64,000 nt of DNA from Acidobacteriales bacterium 59-55 (GTDB taxonomy: Bacteria > Acidobacteriota > Terriglobia > Terriglobales > Acidobacteriaceae), in contig MKSV01000007.1 in NCBI GenBank assembly GCA_001897435.1, positions 124,001 to 188,000 on the forward strand, written 5' to 3'. The notes under the pieces are model-generated. The model had not been told where the DNA came from. It did no database searches and saw only the letters and a program-made list of their open reading frames with translations. Shown piece by piece: positions 45,327 through 53,505 of the stretch. Position numbers and translations under genes: made by a program. How positions within the stretch are numbered: the first letter of the stretch is position 1; each line of letters opens with the position of its first letter.

Positions 45327-46168
45327 TGGTCGGCACCGTGCGAACGATGAAGCCGGACGATGTTGCCTCCGCAATGGAACTGTCCATCGCCGCGAACTGG
45401 AATCAGACGCCGGAAGACTGGTATCGCATTATGCAACTTTCCCCGGGTGGCTGCCGCTGTATCGAAGATGGCGGAAAGATCGTTGCTTCTGCATCGCTTC
45501 TCCCGTTTGGAATGCAATTGGCATGGATTGGCATGGTTCTTACACGGCCTGAATACCGGCGGCAGGGCCTTGCAAGGCGGTTGATGGAAGATGCAATAGC
45601 CACGGCGGAGCGCAGCAGCATACGCGCCCTTAAGCTCGATGCAACCGACGAAGGGCGTCCTCTCTACGAGAGTCTCGGCTTCGTCGTTGAAGAAGTCGTG
45701 GAACGCTGGGGTCGCGACAGCGGCGAGTTTCTTGCGGCGCAGGAAAAGCCTGATTTGGGCGGGGATGATTCGAGCAAGGTGTGCGCTGCTCTTCTCGCTC
45801 AGGATCGCGCGGCGTTCGGCGTGGATCGTGGGGAACTGCTGGAGGCACTGTCTGCAGCAGGCCGATGCAATGCTTCAGAGAATGGGTACGCGTTGTCGCG
45901 TCCGGGAAGGGTGGCACGGTATGTAGGCCCTTGTGTTGCGAACTCCGAGGAGGAGGCACGTCGATTAGTTGCCGCTCATCTCGATGTGGAGGCGCGCGAC
46001 CACTGTCACTGGTATTGGGATCTGCTCCCTGCAAACCCGGGAGCAGTGCGCGTGGCAACAAGGTTTGGCTTCACGTGTCGCCGCAGCCTCTGGCGTATGC
46101 GCCGCGGAGAATCAATAAAGAACAACGATGCCATGGTCTATGCCATTGCAGGATTTGAGTTGGGGTGA
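45326..46168 (+). CDS. Two-domain GNAT acetyltransferase
   Basis: A 280-residue protein. The first 140 residues are a full GNAT domain: RTMKPDDVASAMELS, the acetyl-CoA loop VLTRPEYRRQGLARRLMEDA, and DEGRPLYESLGFV. The second half resembles the C-terminal partner domain of YitH-like GNATs (GRVARYVGPCVANSEEEARRLV, then a second FGFTCRRSLWRMRRG end). A GTG start at 45326 has GGGAGG seven bases upstream and lies on the previous stop; an upstream TTG is in frame. Its place inside a sugar-catabolic run suggests it acylates a pathway intermediate or an amino sugar (inference). Confidence 0.82.
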   Translation: MVGTVRTMKPDDVASAMELSIAANWNQTPEDWYRIMQLSPGGCRCIEDGGKIVASASLLPFGMQLAWIGMVLTRPEYRRQGLARRLMEDAIATAERSSIRALKLDATDEGRPLYESLGFVVEEVVERWGRDSGEFLAAQEKPDLGGDDSSKVCAALLAQDRAAFGVDRGELLEALSAAGRCNASENGYALSRPGRVARYVGPCVANSEEEARRLVAAHLDVEARDHCHWYWDLLPANPGAVRVATRFGFTCRRSLWRMRRGESIKNNDAMVYAIAGFELG

Positions 46169-46169
46169 G

Positions 46170-47192
46170 ATGAAGATCAAAGATCAACAGCAGTTGGAAG
46201 AACGGATGTCGCGCCCGACCGAGGCCGATATTGAGGCCATGCGCGCGATGGAAGGCGATGTCCTTATCCTCGGCGTCGGCGGCAAGATGGGACCCACCCT
46301 GGCGCAGTTGATCCGGCGCTCAGCAGATGCCGCGGAGAAGAAGATACGCGTGATGGGCGTGGCCCGGTTCAGCGATAAGACCATTCCCGATGCGCTGCGA
46401 TCGCACGGCGTCGAGCCGATCGCCTGTGATCTGTTGGAGCCCGAAAAGTTGGCGAAGCTGCCTGATGCCGAGAACGTCATCTTCATGGCCGCGCGGAAGT
46501 TCGGCACCACAGGCTCTGAACATCTCAGTTGGGCGATCAACACGCAGTTGCCCGCGCTGGTGGCGGATCGTTATCACGATTCGCGGATTGTCTGTTTTTC
46601 GAGCGGCAATGTCTATCCGCTTGTTCCTGTCGTGCAGGGTGGAGCGACCGAGAAGACGCTTGTCGCACCGCAGGGCGAGTACGCGCAGTCAGTCCTTGGC
46701 CGCGAGCGCATCTTCGAACATGCATCCTATCGATGGGGAACGAGAGTTGCCTTGCTACGGCTCAACTATGCGATTGACCTTCGCTACGGTGTCCTTGTCG
46801 ATATCGCTCGCGCTGTGTTTGAGAGGCGTCCTATCGACTTGCGCATGCCTCTGGTCAATGTCATCTGGCAGGGCGATGCGAACTCCGTATGCATGCGCTC
46901 CCTCGCACATTGCGCTTCGCCTGCATTCATTCTCAATCTGACTGGACCCGAGACCTTAAGCACGCGCTGGATCGCCGAGCAGTTCGCGGAGCGCTTTGGA
47001 CGCGAAGCGTCATTTGCTGGAGAGGAGTCGCAATCCGCGCTGCTCAACAACGCAGCGAAGTGCCATCGGCTCTTCGGCTATCCTACCGTGACGCCGGAAG
47101 AGATGATCGACTGGATCGCTCAGTGGATTGCCGCAGGCGGCGCTCTCAGCAATAAGCCCACGCATTTTCAGACACGGGACGGGAGGTTCTGA
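46170..47192 (+). CDS. NAD-dependent epimerase/dehydratase-like protein lacking the catalytic Lys
   Basis: A 340-residue extended-SDR fold. The Rossmann motif is VLILGVGGKMGPTLAQLI, ACDLLEPEKL and NVIFMAARKFG follow, and the serine-rich strand is IVCFSSGNVYP. The active-site helix reads GEYAQSVLGRERIFEH: Tyr is present, but the Lys expected three residues later (YxxxK) is Val. The protein may therefore use another base or act without the standard SDR hydride chemistry. It lies one base after the GNAT stop and overlaps the DapA-like start (TGATG), inside the six-gene operon. Confidence 0.8.
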   Translation: MKIKDQQQLEERMSRPTEADIEAMRAMEGDVLILGVGGKMGPTLAQLIRRSADAAEKKIRVMGVARFSDKTIPDALRSHGVEPIACDLLEPEKLAKLPDAENVIFMAARKFGTTGSEHLSWAINTQLPALVADRYHDSRIVCFSSGNVYPLVPVVQGGATEKTLVAPQGEYAQSVLGRERIFEHASYRWGTRVALLRLNYAIDLRYGVLVDIARAVFERRPIDLRMPLVNVIWQGDANSVCMRSLAHCASPAFILNLTGPETLSTRWIAEQFAERFGREASFAGEESQSALLNNAAKCHRLFGYPTVTPEEMIDWIAQWIAAGGALSNKPTHFQTRDGRF

Positions 47193-48205
47193 TGAATATT
47201 CGCGAAAGGCTTGCGGAAGGCCTTGTCATTCCCGCCCACCCGCTCGCGCTGACCTCGGCCCGCAAGCTCGACGAGCGTCGGCAGAGAGCATTAACTCGCT
47301 ACTATCTCGCGGCGTGCGCTGGTGGAGTCGCCGTTGGAGTCCACACGACGCAGTTTGCGATTCGCGATCCAAAGGTCGGTCTCTATCGTCCTGTGCTCGA
47401 ACTTGCGATGGAAGAGGCTTCCAGAAAAGATGTTGTGAAGATCGCAGGCGTCAGCGGTCCTCGACCTCAGGCCATCAAAGAAGCGGAACTGGCGCGCTCG
47501 CTGGGCTATGACGCCGCTCTGCTCAGCCTTGGCGGATTGAATGATCTCAACACCGGTCAACTCGTAGATCACGCGAAGGCGATAGCGGAGATCATTCCGG
47601 TGATCGGCTTTTATCTTCAGCCCTCGGTTGGTGGAAGACTGCTGTCGTATGAGTTCTGGCGCGAGTTCTCGAAGATCGAAAACGTGGTTGCCATCAAGAT
47701 GGCTCCCTTCAATCGCTACCAGACCATCGATGTTTTGCGCGGTGTGATCGATTCCGGACGTGCCAAGGACATATCGCTCTACACCGGTAACGATGACAGC
47801 ATTCTTATCGATCTTCTCACCCAATGGAACTTCGGTGGAGAGACCCTGCGTATTGTCGGCGGTCTGCTGGGGCACTGGGCAGTGTGGACCAGTAAAGCGG
47901 TCGGACACCTCGCGCTCGCCAAGCAGAGCGGGGCAGAGATTTCTAGCGATTTGTTGACGCTCGCGCAGCAAATTACAGATGCCAACGCCGCGTTCTTCGA
48001 TCCCTCTCATGCATTTGCCGGCTGTATCGCCGGTATTCATGAGGTACTGCGCAGGCAAGGGCTTCTCGAAGGCATCTGGTGCCTCGATAAAAACGAGGCT
48101 CTCTCTCCGGGGCAGAGTGCAGAGATCGACCGCGTCAGCAATGCCTATCCGCACCTCTCCGACGACGACTTTGTGCGCCAACATCTCGATGAGTGGCTGC
48201 GCTGA
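47192..48205 (+). CDS. DapA/N-acetylneuraminate-lyase-family aldolase
   Basis: A 337-residue TIM-barrel class I aldolase or dehydratase. The Schiff-base lysine is K169 in VVAIKMAPFNRY, the Tyr of the catalytic pair is in VIGFYLQPSVGG, and YTGNDDSILIDLL follows at the barrel end. Relatives cleave 2-keto-3-deoxy acids or sialic acids to pyruvate, or dehydrate sugar acids. The N-terminal GGVAVGVHTTQF replaces the usual GTTGE loop, so the substrate differs from that of DapA proper. It overlaps the epimerase-like stop by one base. Confidence 0.85.
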   Translation: MNIRERLAEGLVIPAHPLALTSARKLDERRQRALTRYYLAACAGGVAVGVHTTQFAIRDPKVGLYRPVLELAMEEASRKDVVKIAGVSGPRPQAIKEAELARSLGYDAALLSLGGLNDLNTGQLVDHAKAIAEIIPVIGFYLQPSVGGRLLSYEFWREFSKIENVVAIKMAPFNRYQTIDVLRGVIDSGRAKDISLYTGNDDSILIDLLTQWNFGGETLRIVGGLLGHWAVWTSKAVGHLALAKQSGAEISSDLLTLAQQITDANAAFFDPSHAFAGCIAGIHEVLRRQGLLEGIWCLDKNEALSPGQSAEIDRVSNAYPHLSDDDFVRQHLDEWLR

Positions 48206-48220
48206 GAGGAAGCAATCCTT

Positions 48221-49537
48221 GTGTCATCGCAGATGAATAACAATCCGGCTAGAAAGCGTTCGCTGCGCTGGTGGATCGGCGCCATGCTCTTCGCCTCCAC
48301 TGCAATCAACTATATGGATCGGCAGACCCTCTCTCTGCTGGCGCCATATCTCAAGGTTACCTACCACTGGACGAACACCGACTATGCCAACCTCGTCGTT
48401 GCATTTCGCGTCGCTTATGCAATCGGCCAGACCGTCTGTGGCCGCTGGATGGATCGCATTGGAACGCGTCTCGGCATTACCTTCACCGTTTTTTTTTACT
48501 CCATTGCTTCCATCCTGACGCCACTGGCAAACGGGCTCCTCAGCTTCATGGGTTTTCGTCTCATGCTGGGCTTCGGAGAGTCGGCAAACTGGCCAGCTGC
48601 CACTAAGGTGGTCTCGGAGTGGTTCCCTGCGAAAGAGCGGGCCCTGGCAACGGCGTTCTTCGATAGCGGCTCCTCGATTGGCGGAGCGATCTCTCCTTTT
48701 CTCGTGTTGTGGATCTACTTTCGATGGGGTTGGCGGCCTGCATTTATCGTGCCCGGCATTCTCGGCCTTCTGTGGTTAATACTCTGGCGCAAATTTTATT
48801 ATTCTCCGGAGGAGCATCCACGTATCTCTGCCAGCGAATTGGAGATGCTGCGCCAGGAAAAGCTGACGGACGGCTCATCCGTCGTCACTGAAAAGGCGCG
48901 TTGGCGCGATCTTTTGCGCCTGCCGCAGACCTGGGGTGTGATTGCCGCTCGCGCCTTTACCGATCCAGTCTGGTACTTCGTCACAGACTGGTTTCCCATC
49001 TATCTGGTGGCGAAGGGAATCGATCTTAGAAACGGCCTCATCGCAATCTGGGTTCCGTTCCTGGCTGCCGATCTGGGAAACTTCGCCGGCGGCGCGGCGT
49101 CCGGCTTTCTGATCCGCCGAGGCTGGCCGCTCGGCAAGGCACGCAAGGCTATGGTTGTCGCCGGCGGCTGCGGCACCATGCTGCTGATCCCCACCGTCTT
49201 CACGCAGAATCTATGGCTCATTACCTTGCTCTTCGCGCTGGCAACTTTCTCCTATGCTTGCTTCAGCACGATCGCAAATGTGCTTCCATCGGATCTGTAT
49301 AACAGCAACGCCGTCGCCACGGTGAGCGGTCTGAGCGGCACGGGCTCAGGAATCGGAACGATCATCGCCATGGAAGCAGTAGGCTATTTCTCCGACGCGC
49401 GCATCGCGGACAAAGGCCACGTCTTCGATCCCATCGTGATCGCCAGCGGCATCATTCCGGTCATCGGTATGCTGCTCGTTCTCCTGCTGGTGCGTAACTC
49501 GAAGGCGACGCGTAAAGGCCTGGTCCGGCCCATTTGA
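48221..49537 (+). CDS. MFS transporter of the anion:cation symporter (hexuronate-type) family
   Basis: A 438-residue 12-helix carrier. FASTAINYMDRQTLSLLAP in helix 1 is very typical of ACS-family members such as ExuT and GudP, which import hexuronates and glucarate with protons. The loop 2-3 motif GRWMDRIGTRLG and GFGESANWPAATKVVSEWF follow. It closes the six-gene operon, 15 bases after the aldolase, and is the likely importer for its substrate, probably an acidic sugar. GTG 48221 and ATG 48233 are both possible starts. Confidence 0.88.
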   Translation: MSSQMNNNPARKRSLRWWIGAMLFASTAINYMDRQTLSLLAPYLKVTYHWTNTDYANLVVAFRVAYAIGQTVCGRWMDRIGTRLGITFTVFFYSIASILTPLANGLLSFMGFRLMLGFGESANWPAATKVVSEWFPAKERALATAFFDSGSSIGGAISPFLVLWIYFRWGWRPAFIVPGILGLLWLILWRKFYYSPEEHPRISASELEMLRQEKLTDGSSVVTEKARWRDLLRLPQTWGVIAARAFTDPVWYFVTDWFPIYLVAKGIDLRNGLIAIWVPFLAADLGNFAGGAASGFLIRRGWPLGKARKAMVVAGGCGTMLLIPTVFTQNLWLITLLFALATFSYACFSTIANVLPSDLYNSNAVATVSGLSGTGSGIGTIIAMEAVGYFSDARIADKGHVFDPIVIASGIIPVIGMLLVLLLVRNSKATRKGLVRPI

Positions 49538-49546
49538 AATGTCGCG

Positions 49547-50791
49547 CTACTGAGTGAATAAGCCCAGGTCTACGCCCTCGGCCATGGCGCGTAATCCAGC
49601 CTCGTTCGGATGCAGATGGTCGCCACTGTCGTAGGCGGGCAAGAAGCGGGTGGGATGAGACGGATCGCGGGTGATTCTGTCGAAATCGGCAACGCCATCC
49701 AGGCTCTTGCTGGAGCGGATCCATTCGTTGATCGCTATTCGCATCTTCTCCCCTTCGGGCGAGGCGTACTTGCAATTCTCGTAGGGCGTTATCGTAGCGC
49801 CAATCACTTTAATTCCATGAGCGTGAGCGCGTACCGCAATCTGCTCGAGCGCCCGGATCAGGCTCTGTGCCGTGTCCGCTGGATCGCTGGGAGAAGCGGA
49901 GACGATGTGGCCGATGTCGTTGATGCCCTCCAGCACGATGAGGTATTTGACTCCCGCCTGCGCCAGTACGTCGCGGTCGAGTCGCCGCAGTGCACTTTCG
50001 CCACCGTCGCCATCACGGAGGAGGCGGTTTCCATTAATGCCCGCATTCAGAACCCCCATTCCAGAGAGCGTTTTGTCTGCCTGGATGCGCCGGGCCAGAA
50101 TGTCAGGCCATCGACCGTTCTTATTTGGTTTGCTGGCTGCGCCATCGGTAATGCTGTCGCCGAGAGCAACCACAACTCCGCTCGCCGTGGACTTGCCATC
50201 GGTCTCGACCGCGACACCCTTGATAAAGTACCAGGACGAAACCTGCGTTGGATTCGGCAAAGTCCGTGCGTCAATTACATTCCCCGCCGCTTTGTAGTTC
50301 GTCTGTAGAGCGTAAGAATGCACCGTGGACTGACTGATCGTCTGTACGGGAAGGAAGAGACTCACGGCCACATCCGCCGCGACTGGCAGCTTCAAGTCGA
50401 CGGGATCGCTCACCATTAAGGCGCCGGCCGGAAGCGTTACGGATGCTTGTCCGCCGAAGCTCAGGCTCTTTGCCGCAGATGGCTCAATTGCGCCGTTGCC
50501 CGTGCTGATTGCAATCGTTGCCGCGCTGACAGTCAGAGGCTCAAGTCCGAATTCGTTGGTCAGAATAACGCGGACCAAATTTCCGCCAATGGAGGTATGA
50601 ACGATCTCGCGAAAGGTGGTTCCGTCAGTTCCGGCGACTGGCGTCGTATTCGGCTGAGCTTCGGGCGATGCGGCCCAGGTACCTATCCATTGTCCGGAAG
50701 GCGGGGCAGCCGCTTGTGCTGCGTAAGAGGCTCCGAAAGAGCAAAGCAATAGAAAAAGGAAACCTCGAACTGCACCCGTACCACGCTTCAT
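49547..50791 (-). CDS. Secreted SGNH/GDSL hydrolase
   Basis: A 414-residue exported esterase with signal FLFLLLCSFGASYAAQA. A beta-rich domain of about 200 residues (LVRVILTNEFGLEPLTV) precedes the SGNH core: block I VALGDSITDGAAS, block III YLIVLEGINDIGHI and the DxxH pair in SGDHLHPNEAG. The two-part layout resembles rhamnogalacturonan or sialate acetylesterase-like proteins of polysaccharide loci. AGGAG precedes the start. It converges with the six-gene operon; there is no clear terminator in the ten bases between them. Confidence 0.88.
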   Translation of the reverse strand: MKRGTGAVRGFLFLLLCSFGASYAAQAAAPPSGQWIGTWAASPEAQPNTTPVAGTDGTTFREIVHTSIGGNLVRVILTNEFGLEPLTVSAATIAISTGNGAIEPSAAKSLSFGGQASVTLPAGALMVSDPVDLKLPVAADVAVSLFLPVQTISQSTVHSYALQTNYKAAGNVIDARTLPNPTQVSSWYFIKGVAVETDGKSTASGVVVALGDSITDGAASKPNKNGRWPDILARRIQADKTLSGMGVLNAGINGNRLLRDGDGGESALRRLDRDVLAQAGVKYLIVLEGINDIGHIVSASPSDPADTAQSLIRALEQIAVRAHAHGIKVIGATITPYENCKYASPEGEKMRIAINEWIRSSKSLDGVADFDRITRDPSHPTRFLPAYDSGDHLHPNEAGLRAMAEGVDLGLFTQ

Positions 50792-50852
50792 CCCTGCTCC
50801 TCCTGTTGCTCGCGGTCCTCTCTTGCCGGTAGGGAGCCTCTTCCGCGGCGGC

Positions 50853-51641
50853 TCAGACGACCGTCACTTCGATGCCCGCGTCTCGAATCGCTTTCACGTC
50901 TTCGTCGGAGAGATTGCTATCCGTGATGACATGATCGATGGCAGATGCGCCGACAATCAACGACAGGCTCCTGCGATTGAATTTGCTGGAGTCGCAGACC
51001 GCGACTACCTTCTCCGACGCTCTTACCATGGCTCGGTTTACCCGTGCTTCCAGTACATTCGGCGTCGTCAGGCCGATCTTTGTGTCGAAGCCGTCAACAC
51101 CGAGAAATACAATGTCCGCATGCATCTCTTTCAGCACATCCTCCGCAAGCGGGCCTACAACTGAAAGCGAATTCTTACGCAGCGCTCCACCGGTGAGAAT
51201 AATCTCGAAATCGCTTCGCGACAGATCCGCGGCAATGTTCAGGGCGTTCGTAATGATTGTCAGATGCCGAAAGGATGAAAGCGCGCGAGCAATCTCGGTT
51301 GTTGTCGTGCCTGAATCGAGGATGATGCATTGGCCTTCCGAAACCATGGCCGCCGCGGCGTTGGCGATCCTGACCTTCTCTTCGTGATGCAATTCTTCCT
51401 TTTCCTGGATTGTGGGATCAGATAAAGCGCCCGCCTGCGCTGGTAGCGCGCCCCCATGCGTTCTTACCAGAAGGTCCTTGGACTGCAGATAATCGAGGTC
51501 TTTTCGTATGGTGATCTTCGAGAGAGAGAGATCGGTTGAAAGCTCATCGACCAGCACCCGGCCGTGTTTCTGAATCAAAGACAGAATATGTTGACGCCGT
51601 TCTTCAATCAACATCGGCGGCTGGGACTTCGTTCGCTTCAT
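50853..51641 (-). CDS. DeoR/GlpR-family transcriptional regulator
   Basis: A 262-residue regulator. The N-terminal winged helix has RRQHILSLIQKHGRVLVDELS and the DeoR signature SKITIRKDLDYLQSKDLLVRTHGGA. The C-terminal DeoRC sensor domain binds phosphorylated sugars: DSGTTTTEIARAL, TIITNALNIA, ILTGGALRKNSLSVVGPLAE and FLGVDGFD. These repressors usually control nearby sugar operons and are released by a sugar phosphate. It is the only dedicated regulator in the 31-64 kb block, so it is the natural candidate for the repeated CTTTCGTTT-like sites (inference). GGAGG lies seven bases before the ATG. Confidence 0.93.
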   Translation of the reverse strand: MKRTKSQPPMLIEERRQHILSLIQKHGRVLVDELSTDLSLSKITIRKDLDYLQSKDLLVRTHGGALPAQAGALSDPTIQEKEELHHEEKVRIANAAAAMVSEGQCIILDSGTTTTEIARALSSFRHLTIITNALNIAADLSRSDFEIILTGGALRKNSLSVVGPLAEDVLKEMHADIVFLGVDGFDTKIGLTTPNVLEARVNRAMVRASEKVVAVCDSSKFNRRSLSLIVGASAIDHVITDSNLSDEDVKAIRDAGIEVTVV

Positions 51642-51823
51642 CGACTTGCCTCCGTGCGCACAACTCTCGTCCGCCGCAAGGGCATAATTCTCCCCCGAAA
51701 ATAGCGTCAGTTGAACGCGGCACCCTTGATGGGCTATCAGACGAAGTGTAGCAAAACTAGCAAAACTTAAAGCGATAAGCAGGAAACACTTGCCCCGGTT
51801 CTTTGTCCAGTATTGCGGTTTGG

Positions 51824-53413
51824 TCAGACAGCCTTGCGGAACTTCGGATCGTCCATCGGCTTTACCTCAACTGAGATCGAGCCGTCCGCATTAATCGGCT
51901 GCTCACATGCCCAGGCAATCGGTTTCAATACTCCCGGCCTCAATTCGATCTCGGCCGTCAGGTGGACTTTGCCAACATAACCCTTGGGCAAAAGGAAGGA
52001 GCCCATGCGCAGGCCGCCTCCGTGCGGATATCCGGCATCGAGCGAGCCTCGCAGCTTGAAGGTGCCGTTCGGGCTCGCGATCTGCAACCACAGCACTCCA
52101 GGAACTCCGGCAACGCCGCGATTCGAGACGCAAACGATTAGCTCCGAGGTCCCCGAGCGCTTCCGCTGCCACACCCATGACGGTCTCAGTCGGTAGCCCA
52201 GGCTTATCTGCAAACGTTCGAAGCCGCGAGGAAAGCGTTCGTTATAGCTGGCCAGATTCGCTGTCTCCGTCCATAGCGACCAGTAGTTAGCCTTCACATC
52301 GAGCACATGCAGCATGTTATTTTCCATCGCGTTTACGCCGGCTGCATCCACTGGCAGCGTCGCCGCGTCATACTTGCGATACGCTCCGTCTTCGAGAATG
52401 GCAGCCAGCCACGGCGGCCGATTAGCCAGTTCTTCAATCTGGATAGGCTCTTCCACGCGAATGCTGTCGGAGCGAACCCACGCACCGCCGCGCACCGCTA
52501 TTTCGATAGCCTCTCGATTGCCCGTATCGCTGATATCCGGCTGCGTATTCATTGCCAGCGGTGTCTTCTTCCAGATGTCCAACTGCGTGCGAATCATTGC
52601 GTTGAGAGTGCGTTGCGCTGTGGCAAAGTCGGGAAAGGTGTTCGTGTTGCCTCCAAAGTGTCCCTCTCCCCAGAATCCGACATGCATCATGTCGACCCAT
52701 TCGATCAGGGGATCTCCGTCAAAACGGGCTGCGAGCAGTTGGTTCAATTCCTTCAGAGCCTTCAGGTACTCAGGATGGTCATATTGCGGCTCCATCCAAA
52801 CGTCGGTTCCTCTCCCCGTGCGAGTGGCATCCGGCCGGTGGCTCAGCTTGACCATCGGAATGCGAGAGCGCAAAAACTCAGGCATCGCAAATTGCTGGGG
52901 TTGGTACACCGTGTTCGAGGACTGGATGCGGAAGGCCACACGCAGCCCATGCCGTTTCGCGGCCGCCAACGTCAGGTCCCAGACCGGGTCCAGGTCCAGC
53001 CGCCCTTCCTGCTTCTGCACGTTGCGCCAATCGCAGCGGATATAGAGCACATCGACGAAGGGCAGGCTTGCCATTTTTTCGACGTGATCTTCCAGCGTCT
53101 GCCGCCCCTCGCGCACGGCGATCGATGGCCCCCCCTCCTCCCACGTATACCCCACAAGGCCCAGCCCGGGATTGTGCAGCGGCTTCTCCGACGGGGTTGT
53201 AAACAGCACCGTTTGCCAGCCCTGATCCTGGTCGATATCGAACGGCCCCTGGTTCAGCTGTCCCTTCGCTGCAAAGAATGATCCAAAATCATATCCCTGC
53301 CAGAGATGCTTCGGATTACCGTGATTCTTCGGGCTAGCGGCAAAGGCATGTAACTTCGGAACCGGCAACAAGGGAAGCATTGCCGCACTCTTCAATAGAT
53401 CCCTGCGTTTCAT
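51824..53413 (-). CDS. Tat-exported TIM-barrel protein, possibly glycosidase-like, unrecognised family
   Basis: A 529-residue protein with a twin-arginine signal (MKRRDLLKSAAMLPLLPV). The middle is barrel-like: VDVLYIRCDWRNVQKQEG, LTLAAAKRHGLRVAFRIQ and LIEWVDMMHVGFWGEGH, with acidic residues at strand ends as in clan GH-A. A C-terminal beta domain of about 110 residues follows (SELIVCVSNRGVAG, LPKGYVGKVHL). The outline resembles DUF4832/GH42-type proteins, but I do not recognise it and name no substrate. It is divergent from the Gfo/Idh/MocA gene. AAGGAAGGG precedes the ATG. Confidence 0.6.
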   Translation of the reverse strand: MKRRDLLKSAAMLPLLPVPKLHAFAASPKNHGNPKHLWQGYDFGSFFAAKGQLNQGPFDIDQDQGWQTVLFTTPSEKPLHNPGLGLVGYTWEEGGPSIAVREGRQTLEDHVEKMASLPFVDVLYIRCDWRNVQKQEGRLDLDPVWDLTLAAAKRHGLRVAFRIQSSNTVYQPQQFAMPEFLRSRIPMVKLSHRPDATRTGRGTDVWMEPQYDHPEYLKALKELNQLLAARFDGDPLIEWVDMMHVGFWGEGHFGGNTNTFPDFATAQRTLNAMIRTQLDIWKKTPLAMNTQPDISDTGNREAIEIAVRGGAWVRSDSIRVEEPIQIEELANRPPWLAAILEDGAYRKYDAATLPVDAAGVNAMENNMLHVLDVKANYWSLWTETANLASYNERFPRGFERLQISLGYRLRPSWVWQRKRSGTSELIVCVSNRGVAGVPGVLWLQIASPNGTFKLRGSLDAGYPHGGGLRMGSFLLPKGYVGKVHLTAEIELRPGVLKPIAWACEQPINADGSISVEVKPMDDPKFRKAV

Positions 53414-53467
53414 AGGGGGCCCTTCCTTACAGATGGAGTCCGAGGTAAAGTATTTCCATGTGACGTA

Positions 53468-53503
53468 ACAAAAAGAAATTTAGCGAAATATAAAGAAATA
53501 CGC
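53468..53503. promoter_or_regulatory. A-rich operator-like region between divergent genes
   Basis: ACAAAAAGAAATTTAGCGAA is followed by ATATAAAGAAATACGC between the barrel-protein gene and the oxidoreductase gene. Its reverse strand gives TTTCTTTATATTTCG and TTTCTTTTTG, again similar to the other sites in this region. It abuts the GTG start used for the oxidoreductase. Confidence 0.4.
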
Positions 53504-53505
53504 AA

